DNA of 64,000 nucleotides from Citrobacter amalonaticus. Its GTDB lineage: Bacteria; Pseudomonadota; Gammaproteobacteria; Enterobacterales; Enterobacteriaceae. A model generated the notes under the pieces. That model made no database searches, was not told where the DNA came from, and was given only the letters and a program-made list of their open reading frames with translations. The position numbers and the translations under genes were made by a program. The stretch spans positions 124,001-188,000 of the forward strand of contig NZ_CP014015.2 in NCBI RefSeq assembly GCF_001559075.2. The letters run 5' to 3'. Positions within the stretch are counted from its first letter, which is position 1. Every line of letters begins with the position of its first letter. Of the stretch, positions 42,447-51,737 are shown piece after piece.

Positions 42447-43091
42447 TCAGGCTGAGATTTTATCTTGTTGATTTTCCGGGGCGGCGGCGATGAACGCCGG
42501 GAGCTGTGTGCAGGCGTCATACACGGCTTTGCAACGCGGATAGCCGCTCAGATCGCACCCCATTCTTAACGCATTCGCCCATTGCGGGACCAGGCAGCAG
42601 TCGGCAAGCGTCGGTGCATTACCCACGCAGTAGTTCTGCGACTGACTCTGACGCAACAGTTGTTCGACGGCGCTTAACCCCTGCTGGATCCAGTGCGCGT
42701 ACCAGCGTTTTTTCTCTTCTTCACTGACCTTCAGTTCCTCGCTCAGATAGCGCAACACCCGCAGGTTATTCACCGGGTGAATATCGCAAGCGATGGCATA
42801 GACGATCTCCAGCACCTGCGTGCGCGCCGGATCGCTGACGGGCAGCAAACGTGATTGCGGAAAATGCCGGTCCAGCCAGTCGATAATCGCCAGCGACTGG
42901 CCCAGCGCTTCGCCATCATCGGTCACCAGCGTCGGTACCAGCCCCACCGGATTCATCCGCCGGTAGGCCAGTTCATTTTGCTGACCGATACGGATATTGA
43001 CGCCCACCGTGTGGTAGTCGATCCCCTTTAATGCCAGCGCGATACGCACGCGGTACGACGCCGAACTGTTAAAAAAACTGTACAGCTTCAT
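42447..43091 (-). CDS. mhbI: Maleylpyruvate isomerase (GST zeta type)
   Basis: A 214-residue glutathione S-transferase-fold protein. The zeta-class signature SSASYRVRIALALKG lies at residues 9-23, with the GSH-site MNPVGLVPTL and ALGQSLAIIDWLD following. It isomerises maleylpyruvate to fumarylpyruvate using glutathione. Spacing of 14 bp to mhbM and 8 bp to mhbH shows operon membership. Confidence 0.87.
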   Translation of the reverse strand: MKLYSFFNSSASYRVRIALALKGIDYHTVGVNIRIGQQNELAYRRMNPVGLVPTLVTDDGEALGQSLAIIDWLDRHFPQSRLLPVSDPARTQVLEIVYAIACDIHPVNNLRVLRYLSEELKVSEEEKKRWYAHWIQQGLSAVEQLLRQSQSQNYCVGNAPTLADCCLVPQWANALRMGCDLSGYPRCKAVYDACTQLPAFIAAAPENQQDKISA

Positions 43092-43099
43092 ACATCACC

Positions 43100-43801
43100 T
43101 CAGACAATCTTCACAGCGATAGGCGTCAGTCCGTCCACGCCACCGGTGATCACATCCCCTTTCACCACGGCGCCAACGCCTTCCGGCGTGCCGGTGAAGA
43201 TCAGGTCGCCCGGTTGCAGTTCGAAGAAGCCGGACAGATAGCTGATCGTTTCATTCACCGACCAGATCAGATGGCGGATGTCGCTGCGCTGATGATCGTC
43301 GCCGTTCACCTGTAACCAGATAGGCGCGGAAGTGATATCTGCAATTTCATCCGCCTTATGCAGCGGCGCGATGGGTGCAGAGAGATCGAACGCTTTGCCG
43401 ATTTCCCACGGACGCCCCATCTGACGCATCTCCATCTGGCGATCGCGGCGGGTCATATCCAGCCCGGTGGCATAGCCCCAGATATACTCATGGGCGTTTT
43501 CTAACGGGATATCGCTGCCCTTTTTACCGATGGCGACCACCAGCTCAATTTCATAGTGATAGTTATCCGTTTGCGCCGGGTATGGCAGCGCTAACGTTTC
43601 GCCTGCGGCTACCGGCACAATCGCATCGGCAGGCTTACAGAAAAAGAACGGCGGCTCACGGTCCGGATCAAACCCCATTTCGCGGGCATGGGCGGCATAG
43701 TTACGCCCTACGCAGTACACGCGACGGACGGGAAACTGCGCATCGCTGCCGACAACCGGTACGCTGACGGGGGCCTGTGGTGCAAATACATACTGAGTCA
43801 T
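43100..43801 (-). CDS. mhbH: Fumarylpyruvate hydrolase (FAH family)
   Basis: A 233-residue FAA-hydrolase-family enzyme that splits fumarylpyruvate to fumarate and pyruvate. Core motifs: VYCVGRNYAAHAREMG, FFFCKPADAIVP, the metal ligands in YHYEIELVVAIG and GYATGLDMTRRDRQ, and GDLIFTGTPEGVGAV. GGGAGAG precedes the start. Confidence 0.9.
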   Translation of the reverse strand: MTQYVFAPQAPVSVPVVGSDAQFPVRRVYCVGRNYAAHAREMGFDPDREPPFFFCKPADAIVPVAAGETLALPYPAQTDNYHYEIELVVAIGKKGSDIPLENAHEYIWGYATGLDMTRRDRQMEMRQMGRPWEIGKAFDLSAPIAPLHKADEIADITSAPIWLQVNGDDHQRSDIRHLIWSVNETISYLSGFFELQPGDLIFTGTPEGVGAVVKGDVITGGVDGLTPIAVKIV

Positions 43802-43815
43802 AGCTCTCTCCCAAA

Positions 43816-44853
43816 TTAATAGCGGGCTTCGCGGAACAACCCGAGGGCTTCCTGTACCGGTCGGTCCGAAAAACTGAATAAAACGGTTTCATCGGTGGTG
43901 TTGAACGACACGTCGTGCCAGGTCGGAACCACAAAAATATCTTTGGCTGAGAAATGGAACGTCTCGTTGCCGACGGTGACATCCCCCGCCCCTTCAACCA
44001 CGTGATAAATGGTGCTGTCAGTGGTACGCGCCACCCGCGAGGTAAAGCCTTTTGGCAACAGTTGCAGGAACGTGCCCATCGATGGCATCGGGTAGCCGCC
44101 GGTCACCGGGTTGACATAGCGCATTTTGTAGCCATCCCACTCATCGGCATCGCCGAGACGGGTCAGGTCGTGCAGCGCTTCGCGACTGCGGTCATAGCGA
44201 TAGTTGAAAATCGGCGATGAATTGCCTTTCTGATGGCGCAGCGGCAGCATGTTGGCGGCATAGCGCGGCAGGTAATCGCCCTCTTTACGCGAGACCGGCT
44301 GCTGATCTTCCGGGTAATCCTCAGCAAAGCCGCAGCCCAGAATGTTAACCAGCGGCAGATCCAGACCGTCCAGCCAGACCACCGGCTCATCGCCAGGGTT
44401 GCCGTGGTCGTGCCATTGCCACTGCGGGGTCAGAATAAAATCGCCAGTGTGCATCTGGGTCCGCTCGCCGTCCACGGCGGTAAATGCCCCTTTCCCTTCC
44501 ACAATAAAGCGTAACGCCGACTGGTTATGACGATGGCTGGGGGCGACTTCGCCCGGCATGATTAGCTGCAATCCCGCGTAGAGCGTTGACGTTATAGAGG
44601 ACTGACCGCGCAGCATCGGGTTTTCCAGGACCAGCACGCGACGAATCGCCTCTTTCGCGCCAATCAGGTTGCCGCTTTCCAGCAGCAACGGCCGAATTTC
44701 CTGGTAGTTCCAGTAGGCTGGCGCACAGGTCGGATTCGGCGTTTGCGGAACCAGATGGTGCAGCGATTCCCACAGCGGGGTCAGATTCTGCCCCGAAATA
44801 TGCTGGTAAAACTGCTGACGGCTGTTTTTAACATCCTGATTATGTTCTGACAT
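43816..44853 (-). CDS. mhbD: Gentisate 1,2-dioxygenase
   Basis: A 345-residue bicupin dioxygenase that opens the gentisate ring to maleylpyruvate with Fe(II). The first cupin has the iron-site motif GEVAPSHRHNQSALRFIVEG and TPQWQWHDHGN; the second, STIYHVVEGAGDVTVG, is shorter. AAGGAG precedes the ATG. It is the second gene of the operon, 11 bp after mhbT. Confidence 0.92.
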   Translation of the reverse strand: MSEHNQDVKNSRQQFYQHISGQNLTPLWESLHHLVPQTPNPTCAPAYWNYQEIRPLLLESGNLIGAKEAIRRVLVLENPMLRGQSSITSTLYAGLQLIMPGEVAPSHRHNQSALRFIVEGKGAFTAVDGERTQMHTGDFILTPQWQWHDHGNPGDEPVVWLDGLDLPLVNILGCGFAEDYPEDQQPVSRKEGDYLPRYAANMLPLRHQKGNSSPIFNYRYDRSREALHDLTRLGDADEWDGYKMRYVNPVTGGYPMPSMGTFLQLLPKGFTSRVARTTDSTIYHVVEGAGDVTVGNETFHFSAKDIFVVPTWHDVSFNTTDETVLFSFSDRPVQEALGLFREARY

Positions 44854-44864
44854 AGGGATTCTCC

Positions 44865-46223
44865 TTATTCGTTCACGACGCTTGCGTGCGGCATAACATC
44901 AGGGACAGAGGCTGACTGGCGGACAACGACCGTGAGTACGGCTAACATCACCGCGCTGATGGCCGCCGGAACAGCGATAATGAAAAACAAGGTGTCGAAA
45001 GAGAAATTCATCGCCATCATCACGCCGCCGGAAAGCGAACCGACAATCGCTCCGCAGCGCCCCACCGCGTTGGACCAGCTCACGCCCGTCGCCCGACTCT
45101 GGGTGGGATAGAGCGTGGCGGTTAAAGCATTGAGGCCCACCTGCGATCCGCTGATACCCACCCCGGTACCAAAAATCGCCAGCGCCATCAGCCATAAACC
45201 GTTTTCGCTCAGACCAATCATGACGATGCATACCGCTCCCAGCGCGTAGCTCACGGCCAGCACCCGGAAGGGATTGTGTTTATCCATCAGCACGCCCAAT
45301 GCCAGCGCGCCGAGCGTACCGCCAATCTGGAACGCCGCCGTCACCCAGGAAGCCTGCTGCAGGTCAATCCCACGATGGTTCAACAGCGTCGGCATCCAGC
45401 TCGACAGCAGATAGATGATTAACAGGCTCATGAAGAACACCACCCATAACATCAGGGTAATGGGCAACTGACGGCCAACAAACAGCTGACGAATGCTGCC
45501 TTTGGCAATTGCCGCCGCCTCCTGGAGGTAAAACTGAGTATTGTCGTAACGCTCGCCGGTGATCGCGCTTACCGTTCTGGCGATGGTTGCCTGCGGTAGC
45601 TGGCGACGTACCTGCCAGCGCGGAGATTCCGGCAGGACCGCGAGCAGGACAAAGAACAGCATCAGCGGTAACACGCCGCCGAGGACCAGAATCCCGTGCC
45701 AGCCAATAACCGGCACCAGCTGCGCGCTGACAATCCCGCCCATCGCTGAACCGAGCGTAAAGCCGCAGAACATCAGGGTGACCAGCGCGCCGCGGCGGCG
45801 GGCGGGCAGGTATTCAGAGGTCATCGTGATGGTGTTGGGCATGGCGCCGCCCAGGCCAAGACCGGTCAGAAAGCGCAGGATAACCAGCGTTTGCAGATCC
45901 GGCGAAAAGGCGGAAATCAGGCTCAGCGCGCCAAACAGCGCCACGCAGAGCTCAATCACCCGTTTGCGACCGAAGCGGTCAGACAGCGGTCCGCAAAGTA
46001 AGGCGCCGGCGGTAAGGCCTAACAGACCTGCGCCAAACAGCGGGGCGAGGTCTCCGGCAGTTAACTGCCAGTGGGTACGAATATCGGGTGCAATAAAGCC
46101 AATGGCTGCGGTATCAAAACCATCAAGCATGACCACCAGAAAGCAGCAGATGATCACTCGCCACTGTGTCTTGCTGACAGGAGCAGCATCGATCAGGGCT
46201 TGTAGTTCACGTCGTTGAGTCAT
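44865..46223 (-). CDS. mhbT: Aromatic acid:H+ symporter (MFS, 3-hydroxybenzoate transporter)
   Basis: A 452-residue MFS protein of the AAHS group with 12 helices. The AAHS start VVMLDGFDTAAIGFIAPDI and the loop GPLSDRFGRKRVIEL are characteristic; other members carry 4-hydroxybenzoate (PcaK) or gentisate. First gene of the operon, divergent from mhbR over 126 bp. GAGG precedes the start. Confidence 0.88.
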   Translation of the reverse strand: MTQRRELQALIDAAPVSKTQWRVIICCFLVVMLDGFDTAAIGFIAPDIRTHWQLTAGDLAPLFGAGLLGLTAGALLCGPLSDRFGRKRVIELCVALFGALSLISAFSPDLQTLVILRFLTGLGLGGAMPNTITMTSEYLPARRRGALVTLMFCGFTLGSAMGGIVSAQLVPVIGWHGILVLGGVLPLMLFFVLLAVLPESPRWQVRRQLPQATIARTVSAITGERYDNTQFYLQEAAAIAKGSIRQLFVGRQLPITLMLWVVFFMSLLIIYLLSSWMPTLLNHRGIDLQQASWVTAAFQIGGTLGALALGVLMDKHNPFRVLAVSYALGAVCIVMIGLSENGLWLMALAIFGTGVGISGSQVGLNALTATLYPTQSRATGVSWSNAVGRCGAIVGSLSGGVMMAMNFSFDTLFFIIAVPAAISAVMLAVLTVVVRQSASVPDVMPHASVVNE

Positions 46224-46282
46224 AGTGAATGCCTCGGTGCAGGTAGGGACAGATGTTGTTTTGTTTTTGGTATGTTACGAGT

Positions 46283-46310
46283 TTGTAGACTGGGCGATAA
46301 AATGTACAAT
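46283..46310 (+). promoter_or_regulatory. Candidate mhbR promoter
   Basis: TTGTAG (46283-46288), 16-bp spacer, TACAAT (46305-46310), about 40 bp before the mhbR ATG. The two hexamers also form an inverted repeat TTGTA-N17-TACAA in the divergent control region, where a LysR-type regulator would bind; that role is a guess. Confidence 0.45.
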
Positions 46311-46349
46311 GGCATTTCATGCAGAGACATAACCTGGAGGTTATCGCTG

Positions 46350-47258
46350 ATGGCAAACTGGGCGCAAAAACTGAAGCTGCACCATCTGCAAATGCTGGTG
46401 GCGCTGGGCGAACAAGGGAATCTCACGCACGTAGCGCGAATGATGAATATCACCCAGCCCGCGCTGTCGAAATGGCTGTCACAGCTCGAAGATGAGATGG
46501 GGATCACGCTCTTTGAGCGTCACAGTAAAGGTCTGCGCCCCTCGGAAGGCGGCAAGTTGCTGCTGCAACACGCCCAGCGTTTAATCAACGACATGGAGCG
46601 TTCGCAGTATGAAATGGCGCGCTTTAAAGAAGGCGGGCTGGTAGGGAGTCTGAAGATTGGCTGCTCGCCGGTGGCGACCGACTGTGTATCGCAGGCGATC
46701 CTCAATCTGCTCGTTGAGATGCCGACGCTGCACCTTAACATTGAAGAAAAGGTCATGACGCCGCTGTTGCACGACCTGCTTGCCGGTTCCGTGGATGTCG
46801 TGGTCGGTCGCGTCGGTGGGCGAGCGCTGCAGCTTCCGCTCAATTATCAGGTGCTGTATACCGAACCCGTTTGCTTTGTCGCCCGTCCCCACCATCCGTT
46901 AGCGAAGTTTGATACCCTGAGCTGGGCCGATCTCGCGCACTGGCGCTGGATCGTCTGGCCGACGGGGACGCCTATCCGCCTGAGTATTGATAACGCGCTG
47001 GTCGATAACGGCGTGATGCTGCCGGAAAACACCATCGAGTCGGCATCAATGAACGTCAGTACTAACCTGCTGCAAAGCAGCGATATGATCTCTATCCTTT
47101 CTTTACGGCTGGCGCAGCGCTATGCCAGCCAGGGACAGCTGGTGATCCTCAACCTGCCGAAGATTGAACAGAAAGGCAGCGTGGGCGTGTTCTGGCGCAA
47201 TAATGAGACGCCGTCCAGCGCGCTGAGTCGTTTTCTGCAACTGCTGGCACAAGTTTAG
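46350..47258 (+). CDS. mhbR: MhbR, LysR-type regulator of the mhb operon
   Basis: A 302-residue LysR regulator with N-terminal helix-turn-helix (GNLTHVARMMNITQPALSKW) and a substrate-binding effector domain (about 95-300). Start chosen at 46350 behind CTGGAGG; longer upstream reading is spurious. Divergent position to mhbTDHIM predicts activation of that operon by 3-hydroxybenzoate or gentisate, as in Klebsiella. Confidence 0.87.
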   Translation: MANWAQKLKLHHLQMLVALGEQGNLTHVARMMNITQPALSKWLSQLEDEMGITLFERHSKGLRPSEGGKLLLQHAQRLINDMERSQYEMARFKEGGLVGSLKIGCSPVATDCVSQAILNLLVEMPTLHLNIEEKVMTPLLHDLLAGSVDVVVGRVGGRALQLPLNYQVLYTEPVCFVARPHHPLAKFDTLSWADLAHWRWIVWPTGTPIRLSIDNALVDNGVMLPENTIESASMNVSTNLLQSSDMISILSLRLAQRYASQGQLVILNLPKIEQKGSVGVFWRNNETPSSALSRFLQLLAQV

Positions 47259-47389
47259 CATCATGTATTGGGGATATTGCCCAATGTTCCCGCTGTCTAT
47301 GTTCAGTATGCTAAGAATTCATGATGTGATCGATAGCACGTTTTAAAGTTTAATTGTATGATGAATCCGTCGCTTCAAGGAATTTCAAC

Positions 47390-47788
47390 ATGAGCAAGAC
47401 ACTGAATATCATCTGGCAATACTTACGCGCTTTCGTGCTGATTTATGCCTGTCTGTATGCAGGCATTTTTATTGCGTCCCTGCTGCCCGTCGCGATTTCT
47501 GGCAGCATCATCGGGATGCTGATCCTGTTTGTGCTGCTGGCGCTGCAAATCATCCCGGCGAAATGGGTGAACCCTGGCTGCTATGTGCTGATTCGCTATA
47601 TGGCGCTGTTGTTTGTGCCGATTGGCGTCGGCGTGATGCAGTACTTCGATCTGCTGCGCGCGCAGTTCGGCCCGGTGGTGGTGTCGTGTGCAATCAGTAC
47701 GCTGGTGGTGTTTCTGGTAGTGAGCTGGAGTTCACACCTGGTTCACGGTGAACGGAAAGTGGTAGGTCAGAAAGGATCTAAAGAATGA
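47390..47788 (+). CDS. yohJ: YohJ, LrgA/CidA-family membrane protein
   Basis: A 132-residue protein with four helices and the LrgA-type core ISGSIIGMLILFVLLALQIIPAKWV. It pairs with YohK (LrgB type); in Gram-positives such pairs affect murein hydrolase activity, and in E. coli a link to 3-hydroxypropionate tolerance/transport has been reported. Start at 47390 as in E. coli. Overlaps yohK as ATGA. Confidence 0.92.
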   Translation: MSKTLNIIWQYLRAFVLIYACLYAGIFIASLLPVAISGSIIGMLILFVLLALQIIPAKWVNPGCYVLIRYMALLFVPIGVGVMQYFDLLRAQFGPVVVSCAISTLVVFLVVSWSSHLVHGERKVVGQKGSKE

Positions 47789-48480
47789 TGTCGTCAATCT
47801 GGTGGTCTTTACCGCTGACGCTGGCGGTTTTTTTCGGCGCGCGCAAACTGGCTGCACGGTTTAAATTTCCTTTACTGAATCCGCTGCTGGTGGCGATGGT
47901 GGTGATTATCCCATTCCTTCTGCTGACCGGTATCCCCTACGCCAGCTATTTTAAAGGTAGCGAAGTACTGAATGACCTGCTGCAACCGGCAGTCGTGGCG
48001 CTGGCCTATCCACTGTACGAACAGCTGCATCAGATTCGCGCCCGCTGGAAGTCAATCATTACCATCTGCTTTGTCGGCAGCGTTGTGGCTATGGTCACCG
48101 GCACCTCGGTGGCGCTGCTGATGGGCGCCACGCCTGAAATCGCCGCCTCCGTGTTACCGAAATCCGTCACTACGCCGATTGCGATGGCCGTGGGCGGCAG
48201 CATCGGCGGTATCCCGGCGGTTAGCGCCGTGTGCGTGATTTTCGTCGGTATTCTCGGCGCCGTCTTTGGTCATACGTTGTTAAACGCGATGCGCATTAAA
48301 ACAAAAGCCGCGCGCGGACTGGCGATGGGCACCGCGTCCCACGCCCTCGGCACCGCCCGCTGCGCGGAGCTGGATTATCAGGAAGGCGCGTTCAGTTCGC
48401 TGGCGCTGGTGATTTGCGGGATTATTACCTCGCTGATCGCCCCGTTCCTGTTTCCGATTATTCTCGCGGTCGTGGGCTAA
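47785..48480 (+). CDS. yohK: YohK, LrgB/CidB-family membrane protein
   Basis: A 231-residue protein with about six helices and the LrgB signature PKSVTTPIAMAVGGSIGGIP and GTASHALGTARCAELD. Works with YohJ in the inner membrane. Its start overlaps the yohJ stop; ATG occurs twice in a row and the first has AGGA 8 nt upstream. Confidence 0.93.
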   Translation: MMSSIWWSLPLTLAVFFGARKLAARFKFPLLNPLLVAMVVIIPFLLLTGIPYASYFKGSEVLNDLLQPAVVALAYPLYEQLHQIRARWKSIITICFVGSVVAMVTGTSVALLMGATPEIAASVLPKSVTTPIAMAVGGSIGGIPAVSAVCVIFVGILGAVFGHTLLNAMRIKTKAARGLAMGTASHALGTARCAELDYQEGAFSSLALVICGIITSLIAPFLFPIILAVVG

Positions 48481-48484
48481 AATT

Positions 48485-48550
48485 TGCGATACGTCGCACA
48501 TTTTTAATTTATGTTTCATAAGTTGCATACACAATGAGAATCAGATCACA
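48485..48550 (+). promoter_or_regulatory. cdd control region with two CRP boxes
   Basis: Distal box TGCGA-TACGTC-GCACA (48485-48500) and proximal box TGAGA-ATCAGA-TCACA (48535-48550). A TACACT -10 at 48572-48577 would start transcription near 48584, putting the boxes at -91.5 and -41.5. This is the arrangement of E. coli cdd, where CytR binds between the two CRP dimers and represses. Confidence 0.82.
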
Positions 48551-48609
48551 CATATAGCCGTAACAGGCCCGTACACTACGATCCCAATACATTGTTATGA
48601 GGCAACGCC

Positions 48610-49494
48610 ATGCACCCACGTTTTCAAACTGCCTTTAGCCAACTCGCGGACAACCTGCAATCCGCGCTGGCGCCCATTCTGGCAGATACGCATTTCCCCG
48701 CTTCGCTGACGGCTGAGCAGGTATCAATGCTTAAAAGCGCAACGGGACTGGACGAAGACGCGCTGGCATTCGCGCTGCTGCCGCTGGCGGCGGCCTGCGC
48801 CTGTACGCCGTTGTCGAACTTCAACGTTGGCGCGATTGCGCGCGGCGTGAGTGGAACGTGGTATTTCGGCGCCAACATGGAATTCCTCGGCGCGACCATG
48901 CAACAAACGGTTCATGCGGAACAAAGCGCCATCAGCCACGCCTGGTTGCGCGGAGAAAAAGGTCTCGCGGCGATCACCGTTAACTACACGCCGTGCGGCC
49001 ACTGCCGCCAGTTTATGAACGAACTGAACAGCGGACTGGATCTGCGCATTCATCTGCCCGGTCGTGAACCACATACGCTGCGCGACTATTTGCCGGACGC
49101 GTTTGGGCCGAAAGATCTCGACATCAAGACGCTGCTGATGGACGAACAGGATCACGGTTTTGCCCCTCAGGGAGATGCGCTGACGCAAGCGGCCATTGCC
49201 GCCGCGAGCCGTAGTCATATGCCATACAGCCAGTCACCGAGCGGTGTGGCACTGGAGTGCAAAGACGGACGTATCTTTAGCGGAAGCTATGGCGAAAACG
49301 CCGCGTTTAACCCGACGCTGCCCCCGTTACAGGGAGCGCTGATTATGCTGAATCTGAACGGCTATGGATATACCGATATTCAGCGTGCGGTTCTGGCGGA
49401 AAAAGCCGATGCGCCGCTGATCCAGTGGGATGCCACCGCCGCGACGCTGAAAGCGCTGGGCTGCAGCAACATCGATCGCGTGCTTTTGGGTTAA
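48610..49494 (+). CDS. cdd: Cdd, cytidine deaminase
   Basis: A 294-residue homodimeric zinc enzyme deaminating cytidine and deoxycytidine to uridine and deoxyuridine in pyrimidine salvage. Catalytic VHAEQ (His102, Glu104) and PCGHC (Cys129, Cys132) zinc ligands are in the N-terminal domain; the C-terminal half is the degenerate second domain of the large-subunit class. GAGG lies 7-8 nt before the start. Confidence 0.97.
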   Translation: MHPRFQTAFSQLADNLQSALAPILADTHFPASLTAEQVSMLKSATGLDEDALAFALLPLAAACACTPLSNFNVGAIARGVSGTWYFGANMEFLGATMQQTVHAEQSAISHAWLRGEKGLAAITVNYTPCGHCRQFMNELNSGLDLRIHLPGREPHTLRDYLPDAFGPKDLDIKTLLMDEQDHGFAPQGDALTQAAIAAASRSHMPYSQSPSGVALECKDGRIFSGSYGENAAFNPTLPPLQGALIMLNLNGYGYTDIQRAVLAEKADAPLIQWDATAATLKALGCSNIDRVLLG

Positions 49495-49517
49495 AGGTCT
49501 AATAACGCCCGTTCACA

Positions 49518-49581
49518 GGCCGGACAAGGCGTTTTCACCGCCATCTGGCCTAATCGCCTGATGGCGCTACGCTTATCAGGC
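49518..49581. repeat. REP-type palindromes between cdd and sanA
   Basis: GGCC ... GGCC imperfect palindrome (49518-49550) followed by GCCTGAT-GGCGCTACGCTT-ATCAGGC (49556-49581). Confidence 0.8.
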
Positions 49582-49699
49582 CTACGTTTGTTTCATGCGG
49601 TATTGCTGAAAATCCCCCCAATCAGACTGCTGTTTCTTGCGCTTCGTCAGCGGGTACAGTAGCCTGATTGAAATTTCATCCAGTGACAGAGTTTTCTTC

Positions 49700-50419
49700 A
49701 TGCTAAAGCGCGCACTCTACAGCCTGTTGGTCCTGATCGGCTTGCTGCTGTTGATCGTGCTGGGCCTTGATCGCTGGATGAGCTGGAAAACCGCCCCCTA
49801 TATTTACGACGAGCTTCAGGACCTGCCCTACCGCCAGGTTGGCGTGGTGCTCGGCACGGCTAAATATTATCGCACCGGGGTGATCAACCAGTATTATCGC
49901 TACCGTATTCAGGGCGCGCTGAACGCCTATAACAGCGGCAAGGTTAACTATCTGCTGCTCAGCGGCGACAACGCCCTGCAAAGCTATAACGAACCGATGA
50001 CGATGCGCAAAGACCTGATTGCCGCTGGCGTCGATCCTGCCGACATCGTGTTAGATTACGCCGGATTCCGCACGCTTGATTCGATTGTCCGCACCCGTAA
50101 AGTCTTCGACACTAATGACTTCATCATCATTACCCAGCGCTTCCACTGCGAGCGCGCATTGTTTATCGCCCTGCATATGGGGATTCAGGCGCAGTGCTAC
50201 GCCGTGCCGTCGCCAAAAGATATGCTGACGGTTCGGGTACGCGAGTTTGGCGCACGCTTTGGCGCGCTGGCCGATCTGTATCTGTTTAAACGTGAACCCC
50301 GGTTCCTCGGCCCGTTAGTGCCCATCCCCACCCTGCATCAGGTTCCCGACGATGCCCAGGGATATCCGGCCGTGACGCCGGAACAATTGCTTGAACTGCA
50401 AAAGAGACAAGGAAAATAA
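49700..50419 (+). CDS. sanA: SanA, envelope barrier protein (DUF218)
   Basis: A 239-residue protein with one N-terminal helix (about 5-25) and a periplasmic DUF218 domain (VGVVLGTAKYY, YLLLSGDN, FRTLDSIVRTR). In E. coli multicopy sanA restores vancomycin exclusion in leaky mutants; it is thought to act in envelope integrity. Start at 49700 (MLKRALYSLLVLIG) fits E. coli. Confidence 0.93.
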   Translation: MLKRALYSLLVLIGLLLLIVLGLDRWMSWKTAPYIYDELQDLPYRQVGVVLGTAKYYRTGVINQYYRYRIQGALNAYNSGKVNYLLLSGDNALQSYNEPMTMRKDLIAAGVDPADIVLDYAGFRTLDSIVRTRKVFDTNDFIIITQRFHCERALFIALHMGIQAQCYAVPSPKDMLTVRVREFGARFGALADLYLFKREPRFLGPLVPIPTLHQVPDDAQGYPAVTPEQLLELQKRQGK

Positions 50420-50421
50420 GC

Positions 50422-50661
50422 ATGGAAGACAAAACTCTCTTTATCGTGATTGGCGTACTGATGATCATCGCCTGGACCTTGCGGGAAGGCATTAAAGGGT
50501 TACGCTCCGGCGTCGTTGAGAAAACGGTTAAAGGTTCGCAAACGCCGCGCTTAATTCAGCGTTCTGCGGAACCTGGCGCTTACTGGAGCTATATTGGCGT
50601 CTACTTTGGCCTTTCAGCCGGTGCGCTGCTTGTCGGCATCTGGTTGGTTTTTATCAAATAA
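50422..50661 (+). CDS. yeiS: YeiS, small membrane protein (DUF2542)
   Basis: A 79-residue protein with two hydrophobic helices (residues ~6-22 and ~55-77) around a basic loop. AAGGAAAATAAGC precedes the ATG, only 2 bp after the sanA stop, so it is co-transcribed. Same length as E. coli YeiS. Function unknown. Confidence 0.88.
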   Translation: MEDKTLFIVIGVLMIIAWTLREGIKGLRSGVVEKTVKGSQTPRLIQRSAEPGAYWSYIGVYFGLSAGALLVGIWLVFIK

Positions 50662-50662
50662 A

Positions 50663-50693
50663 AAACCGGCGCAGAGCATGTCTGCACCGGTTT
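50663..50693. terminator. Bidirectional terminator between yeiS and mglC
   Basis: AAACCGGCGCAGA and TCTGCACCGGTTT pair over 13 positions with one mismatch and a 5-nt loop, flanked by A-rich and T-rich ends. Ends both convergent transcripts. Confidence 0.82.
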
Positions 50694-50711
50694 GATTCTG
50701 CCCTGAAGGGA

Positions 50712-51722
50712 TTACTTCTTACGCGCGTATTTCAGTGAATCCAGCGCAACCGCGAAGATGATGATGCCGCCTTTGATGATGTACTGCCAGTACGGGTTAA
50801 CGCCGATGTAGGTCAGACCGTAGTTGATGACGGTAAAGATGATCACACCGGTCACCACGCCGAACACGGTACCCACCCCGCCGCTAAACGACACACCGCC
50901 GACCACGCACGCCGCAATCGCATCCAGTTCGTACATAAAGCCCAGGTTGTTGGTTGCCGAGCCGATACGCCCCGCTTCCAGCAGACCGCCGAAGGCATAA
51001 AACACACCGGACAGCGCATAGATCATCAGCAGGTTCAGCGCCACGTTCACGCCTGATACTTTCGCCGCTTCCGGGTTACCGCCGATGGCGAAAATGTTTT
51101 TACCGAAGCGGGTTTTATTCCACAGTACCCAGACAAACGCGACGGCGATTAGCGCATAGAACGTGATATACGAAAGCCGGAAGCTGCCCAGTGCGATAAA
51201 GCCCTGCGCGAACGTCGAGAAGCCGCTATCAAAGCCCGAAATCGGCGAGGCCCCCACGAAATCGTAATACAGGGAGTTGATCCCGTAGACGATAATCATC
51301 GTGCCGAGCGTCGTAATAAACGGCGTTACGTTCAGGTAAGCAATGATAATCCCGTTCACCAGACCGATGACCGCGCCAATAGCGCAGACAATCAGGATCA
51401 CCAGCGCAATCGGCATGGTCGCCATTTCGGGGAACACTTTATTGGCGTTCTCCATCGACTGCAGCAGCGTTGCCGCCACCACTGCCGCCAGACCAACCTG
51501 ACGACCTGCTGACAGGTCTGTCCCCTGGGTGACAATCAGACCGGCGACCCCCAGTGCAATAATAATACGCACGGAAGACTGGGTCAGAATGTTACTTAAG
51601 TTAAGCAGACTTAAGAACGTGGGATCCTGGAAAATAATAATGGCCAGCAAGACTAAAAGAACGACGTAAATACCGCCCTCTTTCAAATAAGTAAGAAAAC
51701 TTTTCTTATTTAACGCACTCAT
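50712..51722 (-). CDS. mglC: MglC, galactose ABC importer permease
   Basis: A 336-residue inner-membrane permease of the carbohydrate-uptake-2 class with about ten helices (GVAGLIVTQGTDLSAGRQVG; AIGGNPEAAKVSGVNV coupling loop). Dimerises and works with MglA and MglB to import galactose and methyl-galactosides. 15 bp downstream of mglA. Confidence 0.97.
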   Translation of the reverse strand: MSALNKKSFLTYLKEGGIYVVLLVLLAIIIFQDPTFLSLLNLSNILTQSSVRIIIALGVAGLIVTQGTDLSAGRQVGLAAVVAATLLQSMENANKVFPEMATMPIALVILIVCAIGAVIGLVNGIIIAYLNVTPFITTLGTMIIVYGINSLYYDFVGASPISGFDSGFSTFAQGFIALGSFRLSYITFYALIAVAFVWVLWNKTRFGKNIFAIGGNPEAAKVSGVNVALNLLMIYALSGVFYAFGGLLEAGRIGSATNNLGFMYELDAIAACVVGGVSFSGGVGTVFGVVTGVIIFTVINYGLTYIGVNPYWQYIIKGGIIIFAVALDSLKYARKK

Positions 51723-51737
51723 GAGGAGCCCCTGATC

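Noticed and set aside
41239..47258. mhb cluster as a novel pathway
   Set aside because: The gene set and order match the described 3-hydroxybenzoate/gentisate operons of Klebsiella; only its location is of interest.
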